Positions 55,528 to 64,000 of a DNA stretch of 64,000 bases are shown in pieces. The translations under genes and the position numbers were made by a program. A model generated the notes under the pieces. It made no database searches. It saw nothing but the letters and a program-made list of their open reading frames with translations, and was not told the DNA's origin. This DNA is from Neofusicoccum parvum. Its lineage: Eukaryota > Ascomycota > Dothideomycetes > Botryosphaeriales > Botryosphaeriaceae. The stretch spans positions 372,001 to 436,000 of the forward strand of contig CP087213.1 in assembly GCA_020912385.1 (NCBI GenBank), read 5' to 3'. Positions within the stretch are counted from its first letter, which is position 1. Every line of letters starts with the position of its first letter.

Positions 55528-57249
55528 ATGCTTCCAACATTACGTCTTCACTGGAGCTTGCTGTTCCTTGCTGCTTCAACATGTACTCAAGCCCTCAGCC
55601 ATCATAATCAAAGGGTAAACATCAAGGGCGGCCGGCACAGTTCCCAAGGTCTGTCATTCCCCCAATTCAGACGTCCATTATGGCCTCAAATGTTAACCCC
55701 GCTTGCAGACGATCTGCGGAAAAGAGGAATCTTACCGCCTCGTTCTGAAAATAGTACTGTTGAGGATATATACGAGGAATACGTGACACTACCTCTCGAC
55801 CACTTTGGCTCAGATGCGGGAACTTTCGACAACCGGTTTTGGGCTGCAGAGTCTGGCTACCAGGGACTTGGTCACCCGATCTTCATACTTGACCTGGGAG
55901 AACAGACCGGTGATCCCAATGCATATGGTAGCGGTGGTGCTATCAACAGACTTCAGGAGACCTGGTTCAAAGACATCGTGGACTCTTTTGGAGGAATGGG
56001 AATTGCCTGGGAGCACCGCTACTACGGAGCATCTTCGCCAGTCAACATTAGTGTCGACACGGACCCCAAAGACCTCAAGTACTTAACGGTTGAACAAGCG
56101 TTGGCTGATGTTGCCGTGTTTGCTTCCAACTTCACCCGCGACAACTACGAGGATGTGGACTTGACCCCAGCGTCAACACCTTGGATTTTCATCGGCGGCT
56201 CCTACCCTGGTATCCGCGCGGCACTCATGCGAGAGCTCTACCCAGAGATCATTTACGCCTCTTACGCATCTTCGGCGCCTGCAGAAGCCAAGGTCGACAT
56301 GTCAGTCTACTATGAGGCTGTCTGGGAGGGAATGCAGGCGTACGGATTGGGCAACTGTAGCCAAGATATCCACGCTGCTGTGACGTACATGGACAAACTG
56401 CTGGATCACCCGGACACCGCTGCCAAGTTGAAGCAGAAGTTCCTCGGTTACAAGGCCGAGCAGAATTCGAACGGCGACTTTGCCCGCTATCTCACCAGCA
56501 TCTACTCTGACTGGCAATACTACGGCGCTGCCGGCACCATTGGATACTTCTGCGACTACATTGAGACCATATCATCGAACAGCACCAACGGCACCGATCT
56601 CGTTGCCTCCGAAGACGGGTGGGCACCCTCTCGGGGCGCCGCATTTGTGGTAGAGCGGTGGGCATCGTACCTCGAAGAAAGCAAATGCCCAAGCAACTCT
56701 TCCGCATCCAACTCTACCGAGGCCGCTGCGTGCTCAGACCTTTCCGGAGCTTACGAAGATCCAGACAGCATCAGCTGGACGTGGCAATACTGCACTCAGT
56801 TTGGCTTCCTCCAATCCGCAAACCTCGGCCCCCACCAGATCGTGTCCAAGTATGACAGCCTCGAGTTCGAGCGCGATCTCTGCGTTCGCCAGTTCCCCAC
56901 TGCCGGAGACCTTCTGCCTGAGTGGCCTGCGGCGAAGGACCTGAACAAGAATCTTGGCGGCTGGGACATTCGCCCCAGCAACACGTTCTGGACGGGTGGC
57001 GAGTTTGATCCCTGGCGGAAGCTTAGCCCGTTGAGTGATGCGGATTGGGCGCCGCAGCCAGTGCTGACGCAGGAGGCGCCGGCCTGCAATGTGAGCACCA
57101 CCTCGGATGAGATTTTTGGCTATGTGTTGCCGAACGCGGAGCATTGCTTCGACCTCGACTCCACCGAAGAGGCTTTCGTGGCGCAGAAGTATTTCACGGA
57201 TGCCCTTACGGAATGGCTGAAGTGCTTTACGCCTAGCGGCGGATACTGA
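55528..57249 (+). CDS. Secreted serine carboxypeptidase, peptidase family S28
   Basis: Single exon, 573 aa. The signal peptide is WSLLFLAASTCTQALS at residues 9-24. The S28 fold is recognised from YVTLPLDHFGSDAGTFDNRF, the oxyanion strand FILDLGEQTGD, WEHRYYGASSP and LTVEQALADVAVFASNF. The nucleophile Ser225 is in IFIGGSYPGIRAALMRELYP, the Asp494 in TGGEFDPWRKLSP and the His539 in PNAEHCFDL. S28 members (prolyl carboxypeptidase, dipeptidyl peptidase II, fungal acid prolyl endoprotease) cleave after proline; that specificity is inferred. Several Asn-X-Ser/Thr sites and Cys pairs suit an extracellular or vacuolar acid protease. The 5' flank contains no competing ATG in frame nearby. Confidence 0.93.
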   Translation: MLPTLRLHWSLLFLAASTCTQALSHHNQRVNIKGGRHSSQGLSFPQFRRPLWPQMLTPLADDLRKRGILPPRSENSTVEDIYEEYVTLPLDHFGSDAGTFDNRFWAAESGYQGLGHPIFILDLGEQTGDPNAYGSGGAINRLQETWFKDIVDSFGGMGIAWEHRYYGASSPVNISVDTDPKDLKYLTVEQALADVAVFASNFTRDNYEDVDLTPASTPWIFIGGSYPGIRAALMRELYPEIIYASYASSAPAEAKVDMSVYYEAVWEGMQAYGLGNCSQDIHAAVTYMDKLLDHPDTAAKLKQKFLGYKAEQNSNGDFARYLTSIYSDWQYYGAAGTIGYFCDYIETISSNSTNGTDLVASEDGWAPSRGAAFVVERWASYLEESKCPSNSSASNSTEAAACSDLSGAYEDPDSISWTWQYCTQFGFLQSANLGPHQIVSKYDSLEFERDLCVRQFPTAGDLLPEWPAAKDLNKNLGGWDIRPSNTFWTGGEFDPWRKLSPLSDADWAPQPVLTQEAPACNVSTTSDEIFGYVLPNAEHCFDLDSTEEAFVAQKYFTDALTEWLKCFTPSGGY

Positions 57250-57812
57250 GACACAGTGTGACGATGTTGATGATATAAAGCGTTCTCCTTTCCACATTGA
57301 GTATTAGGGTTGCTTAGCATTTGTCTTCCGAGCTATGAATCTTATAGAGCGTACATATTTGCCGAGAAATATTGATGAATCCTGAATAATTCTCGTGTCG
57401 TGAACGATCAGGGCTGTGAGACGATCCCATCACCCACACCGCCGGGCGACCATTCTGCGCTACCGCATAGCACTTGCCTAGCTTATAGCACGGGTAGACC
57501 AAGTAGGCGAACATCCTCCTGGCTCCGCCACGAAACCAGCAAACCAAACCACAACCCGAGAATCCCTCCGGCCACTGTGGCCACGAGCAAAGCCAAACTC
57601 AAGCAAACAATCCGGCCAGAACCTTTTCCATATTATTCATATTATTCTAAGTTGTACAAAGTATTATTTGATTGAGCAGGCATCACGCAGTAAGCCTTCC
57701 GTATACGCATTGATTTCCATCTCCAGCACTCACATTACAGGAACTAACTTTTTGTTTGCCTCACTTGAAAACTATAAAACTCGCTGGGTCCTATTCCCTC
57801 ATGAACGACCAT
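57250..57812. other. Intergenic between convergent genes
   Basis: 3' flanks of the S28 gene and of the membrane-anchored protein gene. On the minus strand around 57600-57490 an open stretch of about 45 codons without ATG encodes one very hydrophobic glycine-containing segment (LALLVATVAGGILGLWFG). It may be an exon, relic or chance. Confidence 0.4.
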
Positions 57813-59412
57813 TCAAGTCGTCGGCGTCGGAGTCACAGGTCCCAGGCGCTCAAACGACGGAGTGCCCGTTGTCGAGTTCCGCTTCCATTCAACAATTTCC
57901 GGCGTGCCGTTGACATTCTCGAGCGCGTAGACTCGTACAGCCTGGTTAGCCGCGATTGGCGAAAGCGGTATGACATCTTCCATCCCGCTGACTGACGTCG
58001 TCTCAGCCCAGTGCTTGTCCGGCCCGCCGTCCAAGTACGCCATCATCACGCCTCCGTCTTCGTGGGTTACCAGAACTTGCACGTAACGCAGGTCGTCGAG
58101 GAGGTACGACATGGCAGCAATCTGGCTTCCGGCATCGATGGTCAGGTTTACTAAACAGGGAAGAGCATGGGTCAGCCATGAAAACAGCAGATTGAAGTGG
58201 AAGATGAGAAATCGCGCGGAAGGAAAGACACCCGGCTCACTCACCATTCATGTTTGAGAGCTTCCACTTCTGTTCACGCTCTTGGGCAAAATACATCTCT
58301 TTCAGCTTGCTTTCCGCACTCAAATACATGGCCACGTACGGATACTCGTCCGTGGAGAGCTGTAAGATGGGTACAATTGCATACGCCGTACCGTTGTCCG
58401 CTCCAATGGCTTCTGATGGGAAGGTGCTGAAGCCCCACTCCTCGGTGTACGGGTAGCCAACATGTGTCTGACCGTCATTCTCGTTGCGAAAGACCATGAA
58501 GTTTGCTTCCTGGCAGGACTCGTGGCATTGGTTCCCGTACCCTGCGATCGCGGTGTCCTCGGTGCCGCTGTATCTGATGTCGTCCGGGATGGCGAACACC
58601 CAGTCCTTGTTGATCATTCGGTTCTGGACGTAGCGGGCACGGATATTGGAGGTGGTTGCGTCAACATAGCGGATGGCGAACTCGCTGTTGTCGCGCTGTT
58701 GAAATGGTCAGTTTGAGTGTAATATATGAGTTGTAGGTCGAGAACATTGAGCGCATGTTCTTCGACTATCACTTACGACCATGGAGTTGGTGGTGTTGGG
58801 AAAGTAATTGAATGCTGCGAGAGCTGTTCCGTTCTTGGGGTCTGTGCCGGTTGTGTTGACTTCGTACAGGTTTAACCCGCTTCCGGAAGTCAGGAGGTCG
58901 GCCATCCATATGCCGAGGGAACTGTCTTGGAAGTACACCTGGGAATGCTCCCTTTCCTGTGGGTCTGTATAATTCGTGGCAGCGAGGCGTGAGAATGAAG
59001 CAATGCGTCCGCGTCTGGATGCTTCCGTGGTGATTTCCCCGCTGGCAGTGCTGCTGTTTGCTCTATCGCCTTCTTGAGTTGCGGGCGAGCCTCTCTTACT
59101 TGAAGTCGCCCCAATGCCCACCCCAACAGTGATACCAATGACAACCAAAACCGCCACAAATAGTGCGATCCAGAAAGGGGTTTTGCGCAGACCACATATT
59201 GTTTGTCTTTCTCCTGAGACCCGACTCTCGGTTGAGATTGGATATTTTTCACTGTCTGGAACTCCAGCTCCATAGTTCCGGACAACTTCTGGATAATTAT
59301 AAGTTGGCTTTACCTCGGGTAGATCGTCGCTCGGGTTTACCTGGGGAAGGTTTACACTCTCGTCGACCTCCAGCGTACTGTAATCAACGTGTCGGTTATG
59401 GCTTTGCTCCAT
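57813..59412 (-). CDS. Single-pass membrane protein with large ectodomain, possibly lectin-like
   Basis: Exons 59412-58777, 58695-58245 and 58150-57813 encode 474 aa. The cytoplasmic N-terminus has acidic Pro-Glu-Val repeats (NLPQVNP, DLPEVKP, NYPEV). One transmembrane helix follows at about residues 82-104 (FWIALFVAVLVVIGITVGVG), then a Ser/Thr linker and an extracytoplasmic domain of about 320 residues. That domain has recurring beta-strand/turn motifs such as VYFQDSSLGIWMADL, EFAIRYVDATTSNIRARYVQ, YPYVAMYLSAESKLKEMYF and VQVLVTHEDGGVMMAYLDGG. The architecture resembles fungal proteins annotated as fucose-specific-lectin-like beta-propellers with an N-terminal membrane anchor, but sugar binding cannot be confirmed here. 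The ATG at 59412 is preferred over one 20 codons upstream because acidic repeats begin soon after it. Confidence 0.72.
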
Positions 59413-60014
59413 TCCGGTGGTGTGTCCTCTGAAGTACGGCCAAGTGCTGGGGCTGAGCTGGCCTCTTTTCAAGGATCAGGGACATCACTCCAAAAGAAAA
59501 TGTAATGCCAGAGACTGAAAGATTTTGGGGGCCAGGGTGCACGAACCAAGACTGGTGATAAGTTTCGGCTATTATTACAAGTCGCACAATGGGCTGCCTG
59601 GTAGATCCGTGAATGCCAAGATCGCAGGTCTTCCAACAATAGTGCTTTTCTCTCTTGATGGAGTGCTTGGCAATGGTGAAAGTGGATACATGGAGTTGGG
59701 GGCTGGTGAGAGCGGAGTGACTAAGCATTGATGCACATGTAGATCAACTCCAACTGGCGAGTGCGGATGAACAGCCCCACCAAACATCCGCAAAAATAAA
59801 ACAGATCTGCAAAGGGGTCATAAGACGCATGAATAAATTTCATGGATGAGTCCCTTTTGCCCTGGTCAATGACTCGATGTCATGACACTCGAGGGTTTCT
59901 GAGGACCTGTACGACGCTGAGGCATAACACCACCCCAAATATGAGAGGGGAGGAGCAAAAGTGACCCGCAATGCCTAGGCAAGGTGTACAGTTGATTAGA
60001 CACCCACTTAGATA
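59413..60014. other. Intergenic, promoter of the membrane-protein gene
   Basis: No gene recognised. The right part leads into the polyketide synthase relic. Confidence 0.5.
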
Positions 60015-60291
60015 AAACCTCGCAGCGGCTTTTGCTTGCAGGAATGCACAGCAGCCTTTGACGTGCCTTTCTTCTCCACCACGGCCAAAGAAGCGGCGAG
60101 CATGGACCCGATGAAGCGCATGTTACTGGAGGTGGCTTATGAGGCGTTCGAGAACGGTACCAATTCGAACCCACACCCTTGTTGAAAGGGCGACTGGCTG
60201 AGTGACATTTGGAAACGATGAGCATGCCCATGATCAATCTGTGACGGGCTCGCAGACGGAGGTATACACAGACTCAATGACAGACGGCTAA
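60015..60291 (+). pseudogene. Relic of a polyketide synthase ketosynthase domain
   Basis: A plus-strand frame at 60015-60170 reads [18 protein letters not shown] followed by [20 protein letters not shown] and ENG. This matches the conserved ketosynthase segment of fungal iterative PKSs (family pattern AFDAPFF, then MDPQQRMLLEVxYEALEN). A second piece, at 60241-60288 in another frame, reads GSQTEVYTDSMTDG. It matches the segment that follows in intact domains (GSQTGVYVGSMTxDY). The two pieces are in different frames and too far apart (the spacer is about 70 nt, where about 30 nt would be expected). Stops flank both. No active-site Cys region or other PKS domain was found nearby. This is therefore a decayed fragment, probably the residue of a larger gene removed by deletion. 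Confidence 0.75.
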
Positions 60292-60429
60292 GCCTCGCCA
60301 ATGTACCATGGATGAGTTTTTGCTGCACATGTTTGCCTGTTTTAGGTGATTAGCTGCAGCTGGCCTTTTTTCAGTGACGAGGAAGCATCTAGTATGCTGG
60401 TTACTGTAAAAATGATAACGAGGAAATTG

Positions 60430-60565
60430 CGTTTCGAATTTGAGCGATGGCTGCTATATCATATATCTGTACCTCTATTCTTGATCAATTTATGCTTCAG
60501 AAATTTATACTTAGAGAAAACTATTGCGAGACCTACTTTAAACTTATCACGAGAGCTGGATGAGG
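60430..60565 (-). pseudogene. Relic of a cytochrome P450 C-terminus
   Basis: Minus-strand reading gives KFKVGLAIVFSKYKFLKH followed by KLIKN. This aligns with EFKVGLAMVVSKYEFLKH and ELMKD just after the haem loop of the P450 gene at the right edge of the window. Over about 66 aligned bases (60480-60545 against 63748-63813) I count 14 differences. Eleven of these are C-to-T or G-to-A in the relic, leaving it AT-rich. The haem-binding Cys loop itself is missing and a stop follows soon after. The pattern fits repeat-induced point mutation of a duplicated fragment. Confidence 0.75.
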
Positions 60566-61109
60566 GGGGCTGGCTGTGAGACTAAGTGATGAGTTGGTAC
60601 CGGAGCCTCTTTGGTTTATGGATGCTGGAAATCCACAGTACAAGATATTGCTTGTGGCGCGTGACGTTGTATGGGTGACCTGCTTGCTGCAAACCAAACA
60701 GTGCAAAGTCAAGTTGATAGTGCCAGCGATGAGCTTGATATAAATTTCTCTTGGAGTACTCCCTCAACTAATTAAGGGCTTAATTGCGTATTGTTGTAGA
60801 GGTTGCCGCGAAATAGCGAGAGCTCGCGTCGGAATTGATGGACCAATACGAAGTACAACTGCCCCATCTATTTCACCGATTGGACCCCAAATCCTGTGCT
60901 CAGCCACCATCATGCATGTACCCCGTCAGTGAAATACCGGGGTCCGCTCAGGATGACGTCAGGCAGACAAACCTGGTTTCCTCAACAACTCCCGTGTGTC
61001 ATCCTCGCCCTTCAGCCTACACACGTCATGACACAATGCTCAAACAGCTAGGACGACTTCTGCGAACAAGGTGAGGGTGGCTATGTCCCGGTGTAGCATA
61101 GCTGACCAG
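60566..61109. other. Intergenic, upstream of kinase
   Basis: AT-rich at first, then mixed sequence. It must contain the missing 5' exon or start of the kinase gene, but I could not place a phase-compatible ATG exon. Confidence 0.45.
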
Positions 61110-63319
61110 TGCACAGCGAGAGCCGGGAGAGCAGTGGGCCGGTCGTACCAGCAGTCGATGTGGAATCTACACCAGATTCCGGCAGCCGCAACCAAGCGCT
61201 TGAACACGACGAAGTACTCTCTCCACACAGGATCTCCACTGAACAGTTCACGAAATGGTCAAGTGAAACACTCACCATAGCTTTGGTGGATGCCAATGGC
61301 CTTGTCCGGTCCCGTGGGAAAGTCGACATCAGCAGTATCGGAAGCTTGCCGGCTCTCAAAGAATCAATATGTGAGAGTCTTGGTTTCATAGGCAAACTTC
61401 CAGAAGGAACGCTTCCTATTAGACTGCCATCCGTGTTTACAGTATCTGATGGCGTCTCTCCGCGAGCCTGGCCAACAAACACGGATCTTGTCCTGGACTT
61501 GAGCTTGAAAAAAGACTACCACCACAGCAGTGATCTCCAACATATCACGGATGACCACTTACAGGGGTTCTTGCGCACGAACTCTGATATTTTCAACCGT
61601 TGTGGCACAATCCAACCCTCCTCAACTCAAAGAGCCCGGGTGCAGACGAAGTACGGACGAAGTATACAAAGCTACGTGACCTCCGGAACAGATAGCACCG
61701 TCAGCTTCGTTACTCCACCGAGCTATACCCAGTCAGGAGCTATCCGCATTCCATTCAAGTGCCAACAACTTCACACTTGGGCCAACGAACATGACCCGCA
61801 TAGTTCTGACCGCTCCCCTAGTGCGTCTTCAGATGAAATGGTACTGCCAGATGCGTATTTCAGTCTTTGTTCAGAATTATGGTCCCTTAGCTCCATGCAC
61901 AGATGGCTCCGCACGGTCACTCGAGTACAAGGCCTCGAAGTGTTTTATCGGGAGGAGCTGGTGACTTCGCTAGTATCCTTGATAGGGAAGAGAATGCCAA
62001 TCATAAACATGCGGAACGCCAAGTCACTGAGTGAGACGATCGTCTCGATTCTCGCATCAGAAGAAGCTCCAGCTATCCGTCCACTTCATGGCCATCCTCA
62101 ACAGCTTACCTGGGACAATCAGGTTGGAGAAGAACCTCAAGGTGTTTTTCCACAGCTCGCTGGGTCTGGATGCTACTCGCCAACCGCCCGCACACTCCAC
62201 CTCAAGGGACCATGCTATTCGCCCTCATGTCCACTCGCTGGACCCATCAGATTGTATCCACCACGACCGTCTATGACCGAAGAATGGCAGAACATGCTAC
62301 AGTCTCGGAATCTCATTCCAAATTTCTACACCGAGCAGAACTGGTCTGGCCGAGGACAGAATGCTGTGTTCACACGCGAGGACATTCCCAAGATCCCTCT
62401 GGAGCTCGAAAGAGTCCTGGGATTTGGTGCCTGCGGTGTTGTCGAAAGCGTACGTTGTAGAAGAATTCGATTAGCACGGAAGACGGTGCGATGCAACAGA
62501 AAAATGAAGCGCGAAGACGCTGTGAAAGAGGTCGAACATTTACAACGGCTGTCCCATGCACACATCGTCCGGCTTATAGGTACATACATCATTGAGGATG
62601 GAAAGGATCTCTACATTCTCATGTACCCTGTGGTGGATTTCGACCTCGAGAGATTCTTGGAAAAGATCTCAGATGCTGCTGAAGACGGCGCGCCGCAGGA
62701 TTTCCTTGCCGCTGCCGATGCGAGCCTGAAGTCATTCTTCAGCTGTCTGGTCGCTACATTGGACTTTCTACAGAAACGCAATGTGAAGCACATGGACATC
62801 AAGCCTAAGAATATCCTGGTTCGAGACGTGCGGCAAAGTATCCTCGCACACGATTGCGCCTACAAAGTGTACCTCGCAGATTTTGGCATCGCTCGGGCTT
62901 ATTCGTCTCCAACTGAGTCTGAGACTACATCGCCAACAGCCTTTACCCGGCTCTACTCTGCTCCTGAGGTTGTTGCACAAGAAACACGGGGTTTCAAAGC
63001 CGATGTGTTCTCCCTCGGCTGTGTATATGCAGAGATGTTGGCTACTCTCGCACGACAAAGGGATCAACTTGACACTACTCGGCAGCGTTCTTTCCAAGCG
63101 GAAATCCCGGCGGTTCAACAATTTCTCCGTGAGTTGGTATTCCAGGAACCGGAAGTGTATCTATGGAATACAAGGTCGAGAGCCATGATAAATCAACTGC
63201 CGAAAGATAGACCATCAGCAAAGAACATCATGGACAGTATCCGGGATCACAAGTCGTACTGCTGTGATCAAGGATCGGAGCCGCTCGAGTCGGCGAAGGA
63301 GACCGAACATCAATGGTGA
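61110..63319 (+). CDS. Protein kinase with long uncharacterised N-terminal region
   Basis: A single large exon encodes about 736 aa, ending at 63319. A TGA lies six bases upstream of the first codon, and the sequence GCTGACCAG directly before 61110 looks like a branch site and acceptor. The first coding exon is therefore probably missing from this model. The first in-frame Met is only about 240 codons downstream. The kinase domain occupies about residues 425-720: glycine loop VLGFGACGVVESV, the ATP-anchoring Lys in LARKTVRCNRK, EVEHLQRLSHAHIVRLIGTY (alpha-C Glu and following strand), catalytic loop HMDIKPKNILV, metal site LADFGIARAY and APE motif YSAPEVVA, then FSLGCVYAEML. HRD is replaced by HMD. 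The N-terminal 420 residues have no domain I recognise. Similar fungal kinases are often associated with accessory or incompatibility loci; role unknown. Confidence 0.82.
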
Positions 63320-63654
63320 AATTACAATATCAAAGTTTGTAAGGTATCGAAACACATGCATAGCGTATGGGCAATTTGAGCCTTCATGCGGACGGATTAG
63401 ACGCTTCTTTCGTTGCACAATTACGTCAGGGCAAACACTCTGACTACTTCTGTGTGAACTTGAACAATTAACCACGTGACATGCGCGTCTATCGGATTGA
63501 GAGAAGTTTGATACTCTATCTTGTATGTTGTATGGCAGATGAAAGATCTCAGGGCTACCCATACGCTCATTCGAGTGTCATTAATGTAAAAGAATACTTG
63601 GTAACGAATTGCTGCTATGCTTCGTAACAATTTCCGGTTAGACAACCCAATACC
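63320..63654. other. Intergenic between kinase and P450
   Basis: Short 3' flanks of two convergent genes. Nothing recognised. Confidence 0.5.
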
Positions 63655-64000
63655 TCAATCCAAAGCCCTGATCCGGCAAGGCATGCGGTACCCTCCAAAC
63701 CCTCGGACTCTTGGCCTATCCACGATTTGCACTTCACCGTACACATCCTTCATCAACTCGTGCTTCAGAAACTCATACTTGGAAACAACCATCGCGAGAC
63801 CCACTTTGAACTCCGCCACCGCCATCCTGTACCCGATGCAATTCCTCGGCCCAATTGAAAACGTCATCAGATGGCTCCACCCCGAGTGCTTGCTCTCCGT
63901 AACACTCGATGGCAAGCCGCCGACGTAGTATTTGTGCTCAGGATCCTGAATCCAGCGCTCCGGTTTGAACTCGTGCGCGTCAGGCCCCCATATCGAAGGG
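63655..64000 (-). CDS. Cytochrome P450, C-terminal part (cut by window edge)
   Basis: The minus-strand frame is open from the window edge to the stop at 63655, about 115 codons. It contains the PERF-region segment SIWGPDAHEFKPERW and the haem-binding loop FSIGPRNCIGYRMAVAEFKV, with the axial Cys in the FxxGxRxCxG pattern. A C-terminal strand follows (RVRGFGGYRM). It is a fungal microsomal P450 of the type often found in secondary-metabolite or detoxification pathways; the subfamily cannot be assigned. The rest of the gene lies beyond 64000. Its 3' portion is the likely parent or sister of the mutated relic at 60430-60565. Confidence 0.92.
   Translation of the reverse strand, partial: PSIWGPDAHEFKPERWIQDPEHKYYVGGLPSSVTESKHSGWSHLMTFSIGPRNCIGYRMAVAEFKVGLAMVVSKYEFLKHELMKDVYGEVQIVDRPRVRGFGGYRMPCRIRALD

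Noticed and set aside
60150..60250. Minus-strand TTCGAAT with flanking stem, suggestive of a tRNA T-arm
   Set aside because: The flanking bases do not form the 5-bp T-stem, and the region is better explained as a ketosynthase relic on the plus strand.
1..64000. CRISPR arrays, bacterial operons, prophage or insertion sequences
   Set aside because: The DNA is intron-containing eukaryotic sequence; no direct-repeat/spacer arrays, terminal inverted repeats or transposase genes were seen.

Overview
The window looks like nuclear chromosomal DNA of a filamentous ascomycete, probably a plant-biomass degrader. Most genes are split by short introns of about 50-150 nt, with GT(A/G)AGT-type donors and CTAAC/CTGAC-like branch sites. 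Housekeeping genes are typically eukaryotic, coding DNA is GC-rich with C/G-ending codons, and the secreted enzymes include fungal CBM1 cellulases. Gene content suggests Dothideomycetes, but the class cannot be fixed from sequence reading alone.

Left part (1-31 kb). A large NOD-like-receptor-type gene (alpha/beta-hydrolase, NACHT, ankyrin repeats; minus strand) is followed by mitochondrial GatB and a short-chain dehydrogenase. Next comes a pair of secreted cellulolytic genes (GH131-CBM1 and CBM1-GH6). A core housekeeping block follows: GPN3 GTPase and S-adenosylmethionine synthetase in divergent orientation, an Lcp5/neuroguidin-like ribosome biogenesis factor, an F-box protein, the RNA polymerase II CTD phosphatase Fcp1 and cytosolic asparaginyl-tRNA synthetase.

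Middle (30-48 kb). This stretch is rich in secreted products: a DUF1524/HNH nuclease, a subtilase, a short repeat protein that looks like a Kex2-processed peptide precursor, and a GH3 glycosidase. A TXNDC17-like thioredoxin, an HpcH/HpaI aldolase and a TPR protein lie among them.

Right part (48-64 kb). This is more accessory: an orphan polytopic membrane protein, a second short-chain dehydrogenase paralogous to the one at 8 kb, a second F-box protein, an S28 carboxypeptidase, a single-pass membrane protein and a divergent kinase. Between the last two lie decayed remnants of a polyketide synthase ketosynthase domain and of a cytochrome P450. The right edge cuts through an apparently intact P450 gene related to that remnant. 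This suggests a degraded, possibly RIP-affected, secondary-metabolite locus at the boundary.

The most notable objects are the putative Kex2-processed repeat peptide gene (40983-41465), the PKS/P450 relic zone (60.0-60.6 kb) and the NLR-like gene with an in-frame TAG that can itself serve as a splice acceptor. Exon boundaries were deduced by eye from splice motifs, phase and protein-family continuity, and have not been tested against transcripts.
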